Positions 53,845 to 64,000 of a DNA stretch of 64,000 nucleotides are shown in pieces. The notes beneath the pieces are model-generated. The model was not told where the DNA came from. It saw only the letters and a list, made by a program, of their open reading frames with translations, and made no database searches. Numbering within the stretch: the stretch's first letter is position 1; each line of letters begins with the position of its first letter. This DNA comes from Frigidibacter albus (GTDB lineage Bacteria; Pseudomonadota; Alphaproteobacteria; Rhodobacterales; Rhodobacteraceae). Location of the stretch: assembly GCF_009908165.1 (NCBI RefSeq), contig NZ_JAAAUC010000002.1:1-64000 (forward strand), written 5' to 3'. Made by a program: the position numbers and the translations under genes.

Positions 53845-54866
53845 TGAACCGCACAGCCATTCTTCTCGGCGTTGCCGTTGTTGCCGTGGTCGGGCTCCTG
53901 TCCTCGATCTTCATCGTGGACGAGCGCGAAAAGGCGCTGGTCCTGCAGTTCGGCCAGATCAAGTCGGTCAAGGAAGAGCCGGGTCTGGCGTTCAAGATCC
54001 CGCTGATCCAGGAAGTCGTGCGCTACGACGACCGCATCCTGTCGCGCGACATCGACCCGATCGAGGTCACGCCGCTGGATGACCGCCGCCTCGTGGTCGA
54101 CGCCTTCGCGCGCTACCGCATCACCGATGTGGTGCAGTTCCGCCAGGCCGTCGGCGTCGGCGGTACCGCCTCGGCCGAGGCCCGGATCGACCTGATCCTG
54201 CGCTCGCGTCTGCGCGAGGTTCTGGGTTCTGTCACCTCCGACTCGATCCTGTCGGTGGACCGGGCGGCACTGACCACGCGGATTCGCGACAGCGCCCGCA
54301 CCGAGGCCGCCGGCCTTGGGGTCGAGATCATCGACGTGCGGCTGATCCGGACCGACCTGCCGGAGCAGAACCTTGAGGCCACCTTCGCCCGGATGCGGGC
54401 CGAACGCGAACGCGAGGCGGCCGACGAGATCGCCCGCGGTAACGAGGCGGCGCAGCGGGTTCGCGCGCAGGCCGACCGGACCGTGGTGGAAACCGTCTCC
54501 GACGCGCGCCGCCAGGCCGAGATCATCCGCGGTGAAGCCGATGCGCTGCGCAACGCGATCTATGCCGAGGCCTTCGGTGCCGACGAGGAGTTCTTCGAGT
54601 TCTACCGCTCGCTCAGCGCCTATACCACCGCGTTGCAGCCCGGAAACTCGACGCTGGTGCTCTCGCCCGACAGCGAGTTCTTCACCTTCCTGAACGAGTC
54701 CGGCGCCGGCACCCTTGCCGCGAGCCCGGCCATCGCCCCGGCAGCAGAGGCTCCTGCGGCAGAGGCTCCGGCAGACGTCGAGGCCCCTGCCGACCCGGCC
54801 CCGGCCGAAGCCGCTCCGGCGGAAGAGGCCCCGGCAGAGGCGGCCCCGGCAGCTCCGGCGAACTGA
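53844..54866 (+). CDS. hflC: HflC, SPFH-domain partner of HflK
   Basis: A 340-residue protein with an N-terminal membrane helix (ILLGVAVVAVVGLLSSIFIV), the band-7 domain (DEREKALVLQFGQIKSVKEE onward), a coiled coil and the typical FGADEEFFEFYRSLSAYTTA block (about 232-251). The C-terminal 50 residues are an Ala/Glu/Pro-rich tail unusual for HflC but common in this order. A DUF2065 gene follows after 4 bp. Confidence 0.95.
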   Translation: MNRTAILLGVAVVAVVGLLSSIFIVDEREKALVLQFGQIKSVKEEPGLAFKIPLIQEVVRYDDRILSRDIDPIEVTPLDDRRLVVDAFARYRITDVVQFRQAVGVGGTASAEARIDLILRSRLREVLGSVTSDSILSVDRAALTTRIRDSARTEAAGLGVEIIDVRLIRTDLPEQNLEATFARMRAEREREAADEIARGNEAAQRVRAQADRTVVETVSDARRQAEIIRGEADALRNAIYAEAFGADEEFFEFYRSLSAYTTALQPGNSTLVLSPDSEFFTFLNESGAGTLAASPAIAPAAEAPAAEAPADVEAPADPAPAEAAPAEEAPAEAAPAAPAN

Positions 54867-54870
54867 GATC

Positions 54871-55065
54871 ATGGCCCTCCTGATCCTCGCGGTCGGGTTG
54901 GTGCTTGCGGTGGAGGGGCTGGTGCTTGCACTGGCCCCTTCGCGTATCGAAGCGGCGCTGGACTGGCTGCGCGCGCAGACGGCTGACCGGCGGCGGATGC
55001 TGGGCCTCGGGGCGCTGGCGGTGGGGGTGGTGCTGATCTGGCTGGCGCGCAGCCTCGGGGCCTGA
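54871..55065 (+). CDS. DUF2065 (YjeT-like) small membrane protein
   Basis: A 64-residue protein with two hydrophobic helices (about 2-18 and 43-60) joined by a short basic loop with RIEAALDWLRAQ. DUF2065 proteins regularly lie next to hflC; function unknown. ATG 54871 is 4 bp after hflC. Confidence 0.87.
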   Translation: MALLILAVGLVLAVEGLVLALAPSRIEAALDWLRAQTADRRRMLGLGALAVGVVLIWLARSLGA

Positions 55066-55229
55066 CCTGCGGCCATCGAGGCCACGAAACCGGGCGGCTG
55101 TTTCAGGGCGCTCACCCGCATGTGACGGGGCGCGACCTGCTGTGGCTTGCAATGCGGCCTGCGCAACCCGACAACAGGGTAAGCCGTTCCCGTCAGGGAA
55201 CCCGGCGATGAGGATAAGGGGAGTAGAAT

Positions 55230-56720
<1,491 letters not shown>

Positions 56721-56740
56721 GTAGGGCCGCATGAGATGAG

Positions 56741-56768
56741 AAAGGGGCGCCTCCGAGCGCCCTTTTTG
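56741..56768 (+). terminator. Rho-independent terminator after the protease gene
   Basis: GGGGCGC (56744-56750) pairs with GCGCCC (56757-56762) and is followed by TTTTTG; the left arm is preceded by AAA. Confidence 0.85.
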
Positions 56769-57142
56769 TTGGAGGTGGAGGGGTGCGCCAGTCGCGGGTG
56801 TCTCGCTGAGAGACACTGGTCTGCAGACAGGTCGGGCGCCCCAATCTCCCATTGCCGTGGCGGAGGCCATCGCCTTCGCCACACGCCGAACTGTAAATCT
56901 GCACCGGACGGGCCCCCAAAGGGCCCAGCCAGCGCCCGCCCCGCCTCTGGCGGGCGCTTCTCGCCCACCAGGTCGGGCGCTGTCCTCATCCGGTCTCGTG
57001 CTGCCGGCGGCTCTGGGAGACATGTCCCGCACGGGGGGCGAGGCAGTGCCTCGCCCTTTCCCGGCCGACCCGACCGCACAAAAGCTAGAAGGGAGGCTGG
57101 GCACCGATTGCCCCCGCCTTGGTCGCCCTGTACCAAAACCCC
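56769..57142. other. Gene-free region before the DUF1624 gene
   Basis: I see no gene in these 374 bp. It holds two inverted repeats: GTCTCTCAGCGAGACAC-like symmetry near 56790-56815 (GTGTCTC/GAGACAC) and AGCGCCCGCC/GGCGGGCGCT around 56928-56955. No T-tract follows the second. Open frames here have atypical composition and no ribosome site. Confidence 0.5.
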
Positions 57143-57889
57143 ATGACCCACGCCCCCACCCACCGCGCTCCCCGTGTGCTCGCCCTCGACCTCGCCCGCA
57201 CGGTAGCGCTGGCCTGCATGGCGGTGTTCCACTTCACCTTCGACCTGCAGATGTTCGGCTACCTGCCCTCCGGCACCACCACCAGCGGCGGGTGGGCGAT
57301 CTTCGCGCGGGCCATCGCCGGCAGCTTCCTGTTCCTTGCGGGCATCAGCCTCGCGCTGGCGCATGGCCATGGCATCCGCTGGCGCAGCGCCCTGCGGCGG
57401 CTGGCGATGATCGCGGGCGCGGCGGCAGTCATCACCGTTGCCACCCGCATCGCCATCCCGGACCAGTTCATCTTCTTCGGCATCTTGCACAGCATCGCCT
57501 TCGCCAGCCTCGCCGGCCTCGCCTTCGTGCGCCTGCCACCCGCGCTGCCGCTGCTCGCCGCAGTCGCGGTCTGGCTGGCGCCGCGCTGGCTGTTCCTGCC
57601 GGCCTTCGACGCGCCCTGGCTGCAATGGACGGGGCTTGGGACGCTGATCCCGCGCTCGGTCGATTTCGTGCCGGTCTTCCCGTGGTTCGCGCCGGTGCTG
57701 CTTGGCATCGCGCTTGGCAACACGCTGGCCCGGCCTGGGGTCTGGGCGCGGCTGGCCCTGTGGCCCGCCACCCCCTCCCGCACGCTGACGCTGCTGGCCT
57801 GGCCGGGCCAGCACAGCCTTGCGGTCTACCTCGTGCATCAGCCGGTGCTGATCGCCCTCGTGTGGGCGGCGACGCAGGTCCTGCGCTGA
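57143..57889 (+). CDS. DUF1624 (heparan-alpha-glucosaminide N-acetyltransferase-like) membrane protein
   Basis: A 248-residue inner-membrane protein with about seven hydrophobic segments. The start has the family feature RVLALDLARTVALACMAVFH (about 10-29), with a membrane-embedded Asp and His, and later FFGILHSIAFASLAG (about 115-129) and YLVHQPVLIALVW near the C-terminus. Members resemble acyltransferase-3 proteins and may transfer acetyl groups across the membrane; substrate unknown. Its stop lies 3 bp from the convergent gene end. Confidence 0.82.
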   Translation: MTHAPTHRAPRVLALDLARTVALACMAVFHFTFDLQMFGYLPSGTTTSGGWAIFARAIAGSFLFLAGISLALAHGHGIRWRSALRRLAMIAGAAAVITVATRIAIPDQFIFFGILHSIAFASLAGLAFVRLPPALPLLAAVAVWLAPRWLFLPAFDAPWLQWTGLGTLIPRSVDFVPVFPWFAPVLLGIALGNTLARPGVWARLALWPATPSRTLTLLAWPGQHSLAVYLVHQPVLIALVWAATQVLR

Positions 57890-57892
57890 GCC

Positions 57893-58453
57893 TCAGCCCT
57901 CGCTGCTGCCCACCGCGATCAGCCCCAGGTCCCGCGCCGCCACTAGTGACAGCACCGAGCTGTCCAGCCCCCGTTCCGCCTGAAACCGCCGCACGGCGCG
58001 CCCCGTGGGGGCATCCATCTCGCCGGTGACGACCCCGTGGAACAGCCCCCGCGCCGCCAGCGCCCGCTGCGCGGTGGCGATGAAATCGGGCGACATCTCG
58101 GCCGGGCAGGGGGTGCGGAACCACAGCTCCGCCCGCTCGCGCACGATCGCCTGCCGGGTCACGGTGCGATAGCTGGCCGGGCGCAGCACCGCCCCGTCCG
58201 GCGCCAACTTGGCCGGGCGGTCCACCACCTGCTCGGTCACCGTCTCGATCATCGCGGGCGTGATCTGCTTGCCCCAGCAGGCGCTCTCGGGGCCCGAGGG
58301 CGCGCTGCTGCCAAGCGGGCGTGTCACCGCCTCGCCCGCGTAGTCCTGCGCGACATCGGGCGCGGCGACCCGGCCCGGGCCGCAGCCAGCCAGCAGCAGC
58401 GCGGCGAGGATCGCGGCGCGCGGCAGCGTCAGGGACAGGAGGGGGGGCATCAT
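57893..58453 (-). CDS. Peptidoglycan-binding lipoprotein
   Basis: A 186-residue lipoprotein: signal and lipobox LLLAGC (Cys24 counting from the first of two tandem Met codons), a middle region with repeated T(E/R)Q.(V/I)V.R segments, and a C-terminal peptidoglycan-binding domain (FIATAQRALAARGLFHGVVT, then TGRAVRRFQAERGL, PF01471-like). It probably sits in the outer membrane and contacts the wall. No enzymatic domain is present. Transcribed toward the DUF1624 gene. Confidence 0.8.
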   Translation of the reverse strand: MMPPLLSLTLPRAAILAALLLAGCGPGRVAAPDVAQDYAGEAVTRPLGSSAPSGPESACWGKQITPAMIETVTEQVVDRPAKLAPDGAVLRPASYRTVTRQAIVRERAELWFRTPCPAEMSPDFIATAQRALAARGLFHGVVTGEMDAPTGRAVRRFQAERGLDSSVLSLVAARDLGLIAVGSSEG

Positions 58454-58515
58454 CAAGGTCGGGCGGTCTTTCTGTGGGGCGCCGTGTCCGCTGCACCCGG
58501 GCCCGCGCAGGATAA

Positions 58516-58959
<444 letters not shown>

Positions 58960-58962
58960 GCC

Positions 58963-59661
58963 ATGCGCGGCGGGGCCCTGGTCGCGCTGCTGGCGCTCTG
59001 GCCGGTTGCCGCTGCGGCTGAAACGATCCGCGCCGCGGACTATGCCGATGCGACCGGCCGCTACCCCCATGGCGCGCTTGGCGATGATCTGGAATGGGGC
59101 GCGCTGCTGCTGACGCTGGACGGCCAGCAGCGCCGCTTCACCCTGCCGGACGCGCTGGTCTTCGAGGACACCGCCCCCCGCCTCGCCGATCTGGATGGCG
59201 ACGGCGCGCCCGAGGTCATCGTGGTCGAAAGCCACGCCGCGCAAGGCGCCCGGCTCGCGGTCTGGGGGCCCGGGGGGCGCATCGCCGCCACCCCCTTCAT
59301 CGGCACCCGCTTCCGCTGGCTCGCCCTCCTCGGCGCCGCCGATCTCGATGGCGACGGAAGGGTCGAGATCGCCTATGTCGAGACCCCGCATCTGGGCCGC
59401 ACCCTGCGCCTCGTTCGGCTGGAAGGTGATCGGCTGGTGCCGCTCGCCGATCTGCCCGGCCTGACCAATCACCGCTTCGGTGACCCGCAGATACAGGGCG
59501 GCATCGGCCTCTGCCCCGGCGGCCCGGTGATCGTCACCGCCGATGCCGGCTGGCAGCGGATCCTCCACACAATCTGGCAGGACGGTCGCCTCACGCCCCA
59601 GGATGCCGGCCCCTACACCGGCCCGGACAGCCTCGCGCCCGGGCGCGCCTGCCCAGGCTGA
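58963..59661 (+). CDS. Exported FG-GAP/VCBS repeat protein
   Basis: A 232-residue protein with a signal peptide (to AAAAE, about 20) and two calcium-binding FG-GAP motifs, [17 protein letters not shown] (about 75-91) and [17 protein letters not shown] (about 126-142), forming half a beta-propeller. Function is unknown. It starts 3 bp after the ferredoxin stop and precedes ureC, but nothing ties it to urease. Confidence 0.82.
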   Translation: MRGGALVALLALWPVAAAAETIRAADYADATGRYPHGALGDDLEWGALLLTLDGQQRRFTLPDALVFEDTAPRLADLDGDGAPEVIVVESHAAQGARLAVWGPGGRIAATPFIGTRFRWLALLGAADLDGDGRVEIAYVETPHLGRTLRLVRLEGDRLVPLADLPGLTNHRFGDPQIQGGIGLCPGGPVIVTADAGWQRILHTIWQDGRLTPQDAGPYTGPDSLAPGRACPG

Positions 59662-59905
59662 CGCAAGCCCGCCCCCGCAATCCCGCCTCCGCAATCCCGG
59701 CCGCAAGCCGCTGGCGCCAATCCAAGCCAACCCACAAGGCATCCCGCAACCCCGGCGGTGCCAGCAAAGGCAATGCCCCCCGCACTGCCCAATTCTTGGG
59801 CAACCGCCCAATCCCGCCGCGCGCCTTGCCCCGAACCGGCACCCCACATTTGACATCCCCGCGCCCTCGCGCCGAAATCGCCCCGAACACCCCTCGGAGG
59901 CCCGA

Positions 59906-61615
<1,710 letters not shown>

Positions 61616-61900
61616 ACCTGCCCCCGGCCGACCCCGCGCCTGCCTTCCTCCTTCTTGCTGGCGGAAATATCCTCGGGGGGTCCGGGGGGCAGAAGGCCCC
61701 CCGCCTTCGTCGGTCGGGGCGCGCAGACTGCCCCCCGGCGCGTTGCCCGCTCCGCGCCTCGCCTGAAGACTGACCCGCCATTCCCTTGCCCCTTCGTTTT
61801 GGTCCAAATATCCTCGGGAGGGGGCGCGGGGGGCCGAGGCCCCCCGCGTCTTGCAGCAGACCCACGCACGCCCCCGTGATCGTTCCCGCTTGACTCCCCC
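61616..61900 (+). repeat. Two AAATATCC-type elements with G/C hairpins after ureC
   Basis: AAATATCCTCGGG occurs twice (61665-61677 and 61806-61818), each followed by a palindrome: GGGGGC/GCCCCC at about 61685-61702 and GCGGGGGGCC/GGCCCCCCGC at 61826-61847. A related copy lies after sdaA. No gene is present between them; the elements could end ureC transcription without a classical T-tract. Confidence 0.6.
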
Positions 61901-61924
61901 GCCCGTTTCCGGCGACAGAAGCCG

Positions 61925-62104
61925 CACTTCGGTTCCGCCTCGCGAGGGGAGGATGAAAAGGGAACCCGGTGCGCGCCCCTGCGGCGCAACTCCGGGGCTG
62001 CCCCCGCAACTGTAGGCGGAGAGCGACGGCCGACATGCCACTGGGGAACCCCCCGGGAAGGCGGCTTGAAGCGTTGACCCGCAAGTCAGGAGACCTGCCG
62101 AGGT
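61925..62104 (+). promoter_or_regulatory. Cobalamin riboswitch
   Basis: The conserved B12-element blocks appear in order: GGTTCC (61931), AAAAGGGAACCCGGTG (61956), CCGGGGCTGCCCCCGCAACT (61992), GCGGAGAGCGA (62016), ACATGCCACTGG (62033), CCGGGAAGGCGG (62053) and AAGTCAGGAGACCTGCC (62083). It should lower expression of the receptor downstream when adenosyl- or other cobalamin is bound. Confidence 0.95.
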
Positions 62105-62105
62105 G

Positions 62106-62260
62106 ATCACCCTATTCCGGGCGCGGGGCGTGCCCTGGATGCGGCTATCCGCAGTGGTGACGACATCACCGTCGGCGGAGTTGGCCAGGCCATTTCCAAG
62201 GACAGACATCGTCATGCGCCGGGGCAGTCCCCCCGCGCGTTCCGGAAAGGCAAGACTTCC
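62106..62260 (+). promoter_or_regulatory. Expression platform of the cobalamin riboswitch
   Basis: Between the aptamer and ATG 62261 lie GGTGATCACC (62102-62111), GGTGA/TCACC (62156-62160/62166-62170), and GCGC-CGGGG/CCCCC-CGCGC around 62216-62239 ending a few bases before the GGAAAGG ribosome site. No T-tract follows any hairpin, so translational control or Rho-type attenuation fits better than intrinsic termination. Confidence 0.5.
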
Positions 62261-64000
62261 ATGAGCCCTCGTCGCTCCCCCCGTTTCCCGCTTCCCGCCA
62301 CTGCCTGCCTTGCGCTGCTGACCGGCCTCGCCGCGATGCCCGCCCTCGCGCAGGACACCATCTTGCTGGACGAGATCGTCATCACCGGCGCGCAAGACCC
62401 GCAAGAGGCGCGCCGCACCGGCGTTTCCGTCACGGTGCTGAGCGAGGCTGATCTGGACAAGACCGCCGAGACCCGGCTGACCTCGGTCCTCTCGCGCCTG
62501 CCCGGCGTCGGCATCCTCGCCCGCGGCCCGCTCGGCACCCAGACCGGCATCACCGTGCGCGGGCTGTCGCAGAACTACATCAAGGTGCTGGTCGACGGCA
62601 TCGACGTCGCCGACCCCTCGGGCCCGCAATCGGCCTATGATTTCGGCCGCCTGACCACGCTTGGCGTGTCGAGCGTCGAGCTGCTCCGCGGCTCGCATTC
62701 CGCCGTGCATGGCGGGCAGGCGGTCGGCGGCGTGCTCAGCATCGACAGCACGCAGCTTCCCGAAGAGATCGGCAGCGAGGGCCGCTTCCAGCTTGAGGCC
62801 GGCAGCTACGACACCTATGCCGCCACAATCGGCTACGGCGTTCGCGGCGCGGCCGGCGCGCTTGGCTTCACCCTCAGCCAGATCAGCACCAGCGGCTTTT
62901 CCGCCGCCGACGAGAATGACGGAAACTCCGAAGCCGACGGCTACGAGGCCACCCGCCTGACCCTGCGCGGCGAGACCGAGCTGCAGAACGGCGTTGTCCT
63001 CGGCTTTTCGGCCTTCGCCGAGGATGCGTCGGGCGAATATGACGAGACCCAGTTCCTCTCGGTCCCGCCCTATACCTCCTTCCCCGCCGACGGCTCGCCG
63101 GACGAGGAGTCTGACGCTACCTCCAAAGGCCTGCGCCTCTATACCCAGTTCGACACCGGCCGCATCAACCATGAGCTCGCCGCGACCTGGTTCGAGATCG
63201 ACCGCGGCCTCTCCGGCTCCACCGATTTCGGCGCCACCTTCAACGACTATACCGGCGAGCGGCGCGGCCTGAGCTGGAAGGCCGGCACCGACCTTGGCCA
63301 GGGGCGGCTGGTCTTCGGCGCCGACACCACGGATGAGGATTACACCGAGGTCTCGACCTATGGCGCCTCGAAGGGCGATGCCACCACCTCCGGCGTCTTC
63401 GCCGAATACGCCTGGGCGCCCAATGCGCGCTTCGACCTCACCGCCTCTCTCCGCCATGACGATCACAGCGAGTTCGGCGGCTTCACCACCGGGCGCGTCG
63501 CGGCGGCCTGGCAGGCCGCGCCCGACATCACCGTGCGCGCCGCCCTCGGCACCGGCTTCCGCGCGCCCTCGCTCTACGAACTCTACGGCCCTTACGGCGA
63601 TGACACGCTGGAGGCCGAGGAAAGCACCTCGGCCGATCTGGGTATCGAAAAACGCTGGGGCGATGCAGCGGCAGTCCGCGCCACGCTGTTCTGGATCGAA
63701 ACCGACAACCTGATCGACTACGCCTTCCCGGCCTATTTCCAGATCCCCGGCAAGACCCGCCGCAGCGGGGTGGAGCTGGAGGGCGAACTTGCGCTCAATG
63801 ACCGGCTGTCCTTCACCGGCGCCTATACCTACACCGAGGCGTCGAACCCGGCGCTCAGCGCCGGCAGCACCTGGAATTCCGGCTTCGGCCGCCACCAGAT
63901 CGCGCTTGGCGTCGATGCCGACCTGACCGATGCGATCTCGGGCAGCCTGACCGTGCTGCATGTCGCCGACCGGCCGACGCTGGCGGATTACACAGTCGCC
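62261..64000 (+). CDS. btuB: TonB-dependent receptor, probably for corrinoids (partial)
   Basis: The frame runs unbroken for 580 codons to the window edge. A signal peptide ends in ALAQD (about residue 28); the TonB box is ILLDEIVITG (about 31-40). The plug domain has VSVTVLSEADLDK, TQTGITVRGLSQNYIKVLVD and SSVELLRGSHSAVHGGQAVG; barrel strands follow, including GTGFRAPSLYELYG (about 435). The upstream cobalamin riboswitch indicates BtuB-like corrinoid uptake; the C-terminus and any btuFCD genes lie beyond the window. Confidence 0.9.
   Translation, partial: MSPRRSPRFPLPATACLALLTGLAAMPALAQDTILLDEIVITGAQDPQEARRTGVSVTVLSEADLDKTAETRLTSVLSRLPGVGILARGPLGTQTGITVRGLSQNYIKVLVDGIDVADPSGPQSAYDFGRLTTLGVSSVELLRGSHSAVHGGQAVGGVLSIDSTQLPEEIGSEGRFQLEAGSYDTYAATIGYGVRGAAGALGFTLSQISTSGFSAADENDGNSEADGYEATRLTLRGETELQNGVVLGFSAFAEDASGEYDETQFLSVPPYTSFPADGSPDEESDATSKGLRLYTQFDTGRINHELAATWFEIDRGLSGSTDFGATFNDYTGERRGLSWKAGTDLGQGRLVFGADTTDEDYTEVSTYGASKGDATTSGVFAEYAWAPNARFDLTASLRHDDHSEFGGFTTGRVAAAWQAAPDITVRAALGTGFRAPSLYELYGPYGDDTLEAEESTSADLGIEKRWGDAAAVRATLFWIETDNLIDYAFPAYFQIPGKTRRSGVELEGELALNDRLSFTGAYTYTEASNPALSAGSTWNSGFGRHQIALGVDADLTDAISGSLTVLHVADRPTLADYTVA

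Overview
The window is G+C-rich DNA whose gene content and order point to an alphaproteobacterium of the Rhodobacterales (Rhodobacter/Paracoccus type). Evidence for this includes the hom-glpX-recJ block, hflK-hflC-DUF2065-Do protease, a nosC-type first gene in the nos cluster, a GntR/TRAP malonate locus and a Rhodobacter-like bcsA-bcsB-bcsZ cellulose operon. This placement is an inference from families and synteny; no 16S gene or other marker is present. Most start codons were chosen from Shine-Dalgarno spacing and ATGA-type overlaps, because the high G+C content gives long spurious reading frames on the opposite strands.

Layout. 1-7119 (minus): cellulose synthesis operon, bcsN-like, bcsA, bcsB, bcsZ and a TPR-like protein cut by the window edge. 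7333-9224 (plus): a surface-lipoprotein candidate translationally coupled to a small outer-membrane barrel with Slam-like features. 9299-10321 (minus): an AT-richer DUF4238 gene, probably acquired. 10411-17001: malonate catabolism, with matR divergent from a TRAP transporter (dctPQM), malonyl-CoA decarboxylase (matA) and malonyl-CoA synthetase (matB). 17060-18185: a ferritin-like DUF892 protein and the frameshifted remnant of a type I restriction hsdR gene.

18367-30409: nitrous oxide reduction. nosC-nosR-nosZ-nosD-nosF-nosY-nosL-nosX run on the minus strand and are followed by a small CPLC/His protein and a PepSY membrane protein. A Crp/Fnr-family regulator is divergent, and two perfect FNR-type boxes lie in front of nosC and nosR. 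30625-44215: mostly housekeeping genes (tRNA-Glu, recJ, glpX, hom, a TetR regulator, pirin, tadG/tadE, glutamate dehydrogenase, purA). An inverted pair of about 165-bp repeats flanks glpX-hom.

44279-56720: a long Ala/Glu-rich conserved protein with 15-bp tandem repeats, thiamine pyrophosphokinase, a DMT exporter, serine dehydratase, rpiA-gor, hflKC and a Do-type protease. 57143-64000: a DUF1624 membrane protein, a peptidoglycan-binding lipoprotein, a [2Fe-2S] ferredoxin, an FG-GAP protein, a solitary but intact-looking ureC, and a cobalamin riboswitch controlling a TonB-dependent receptor that runs off the window.

Together the region suggests a respiratorily flexible heterotroph that reduces N2O to N2, forms cellulose, uses malonate and scavenges corrinoids. 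The least explained parts are the lipoprotein/barrel pair at 7.3-9.2 kb, the CPLC/PepSY extension of the nos operon, the internal nosR promoter, the dispersed repeat that keeps a short reading frame, and the orphan ureC.
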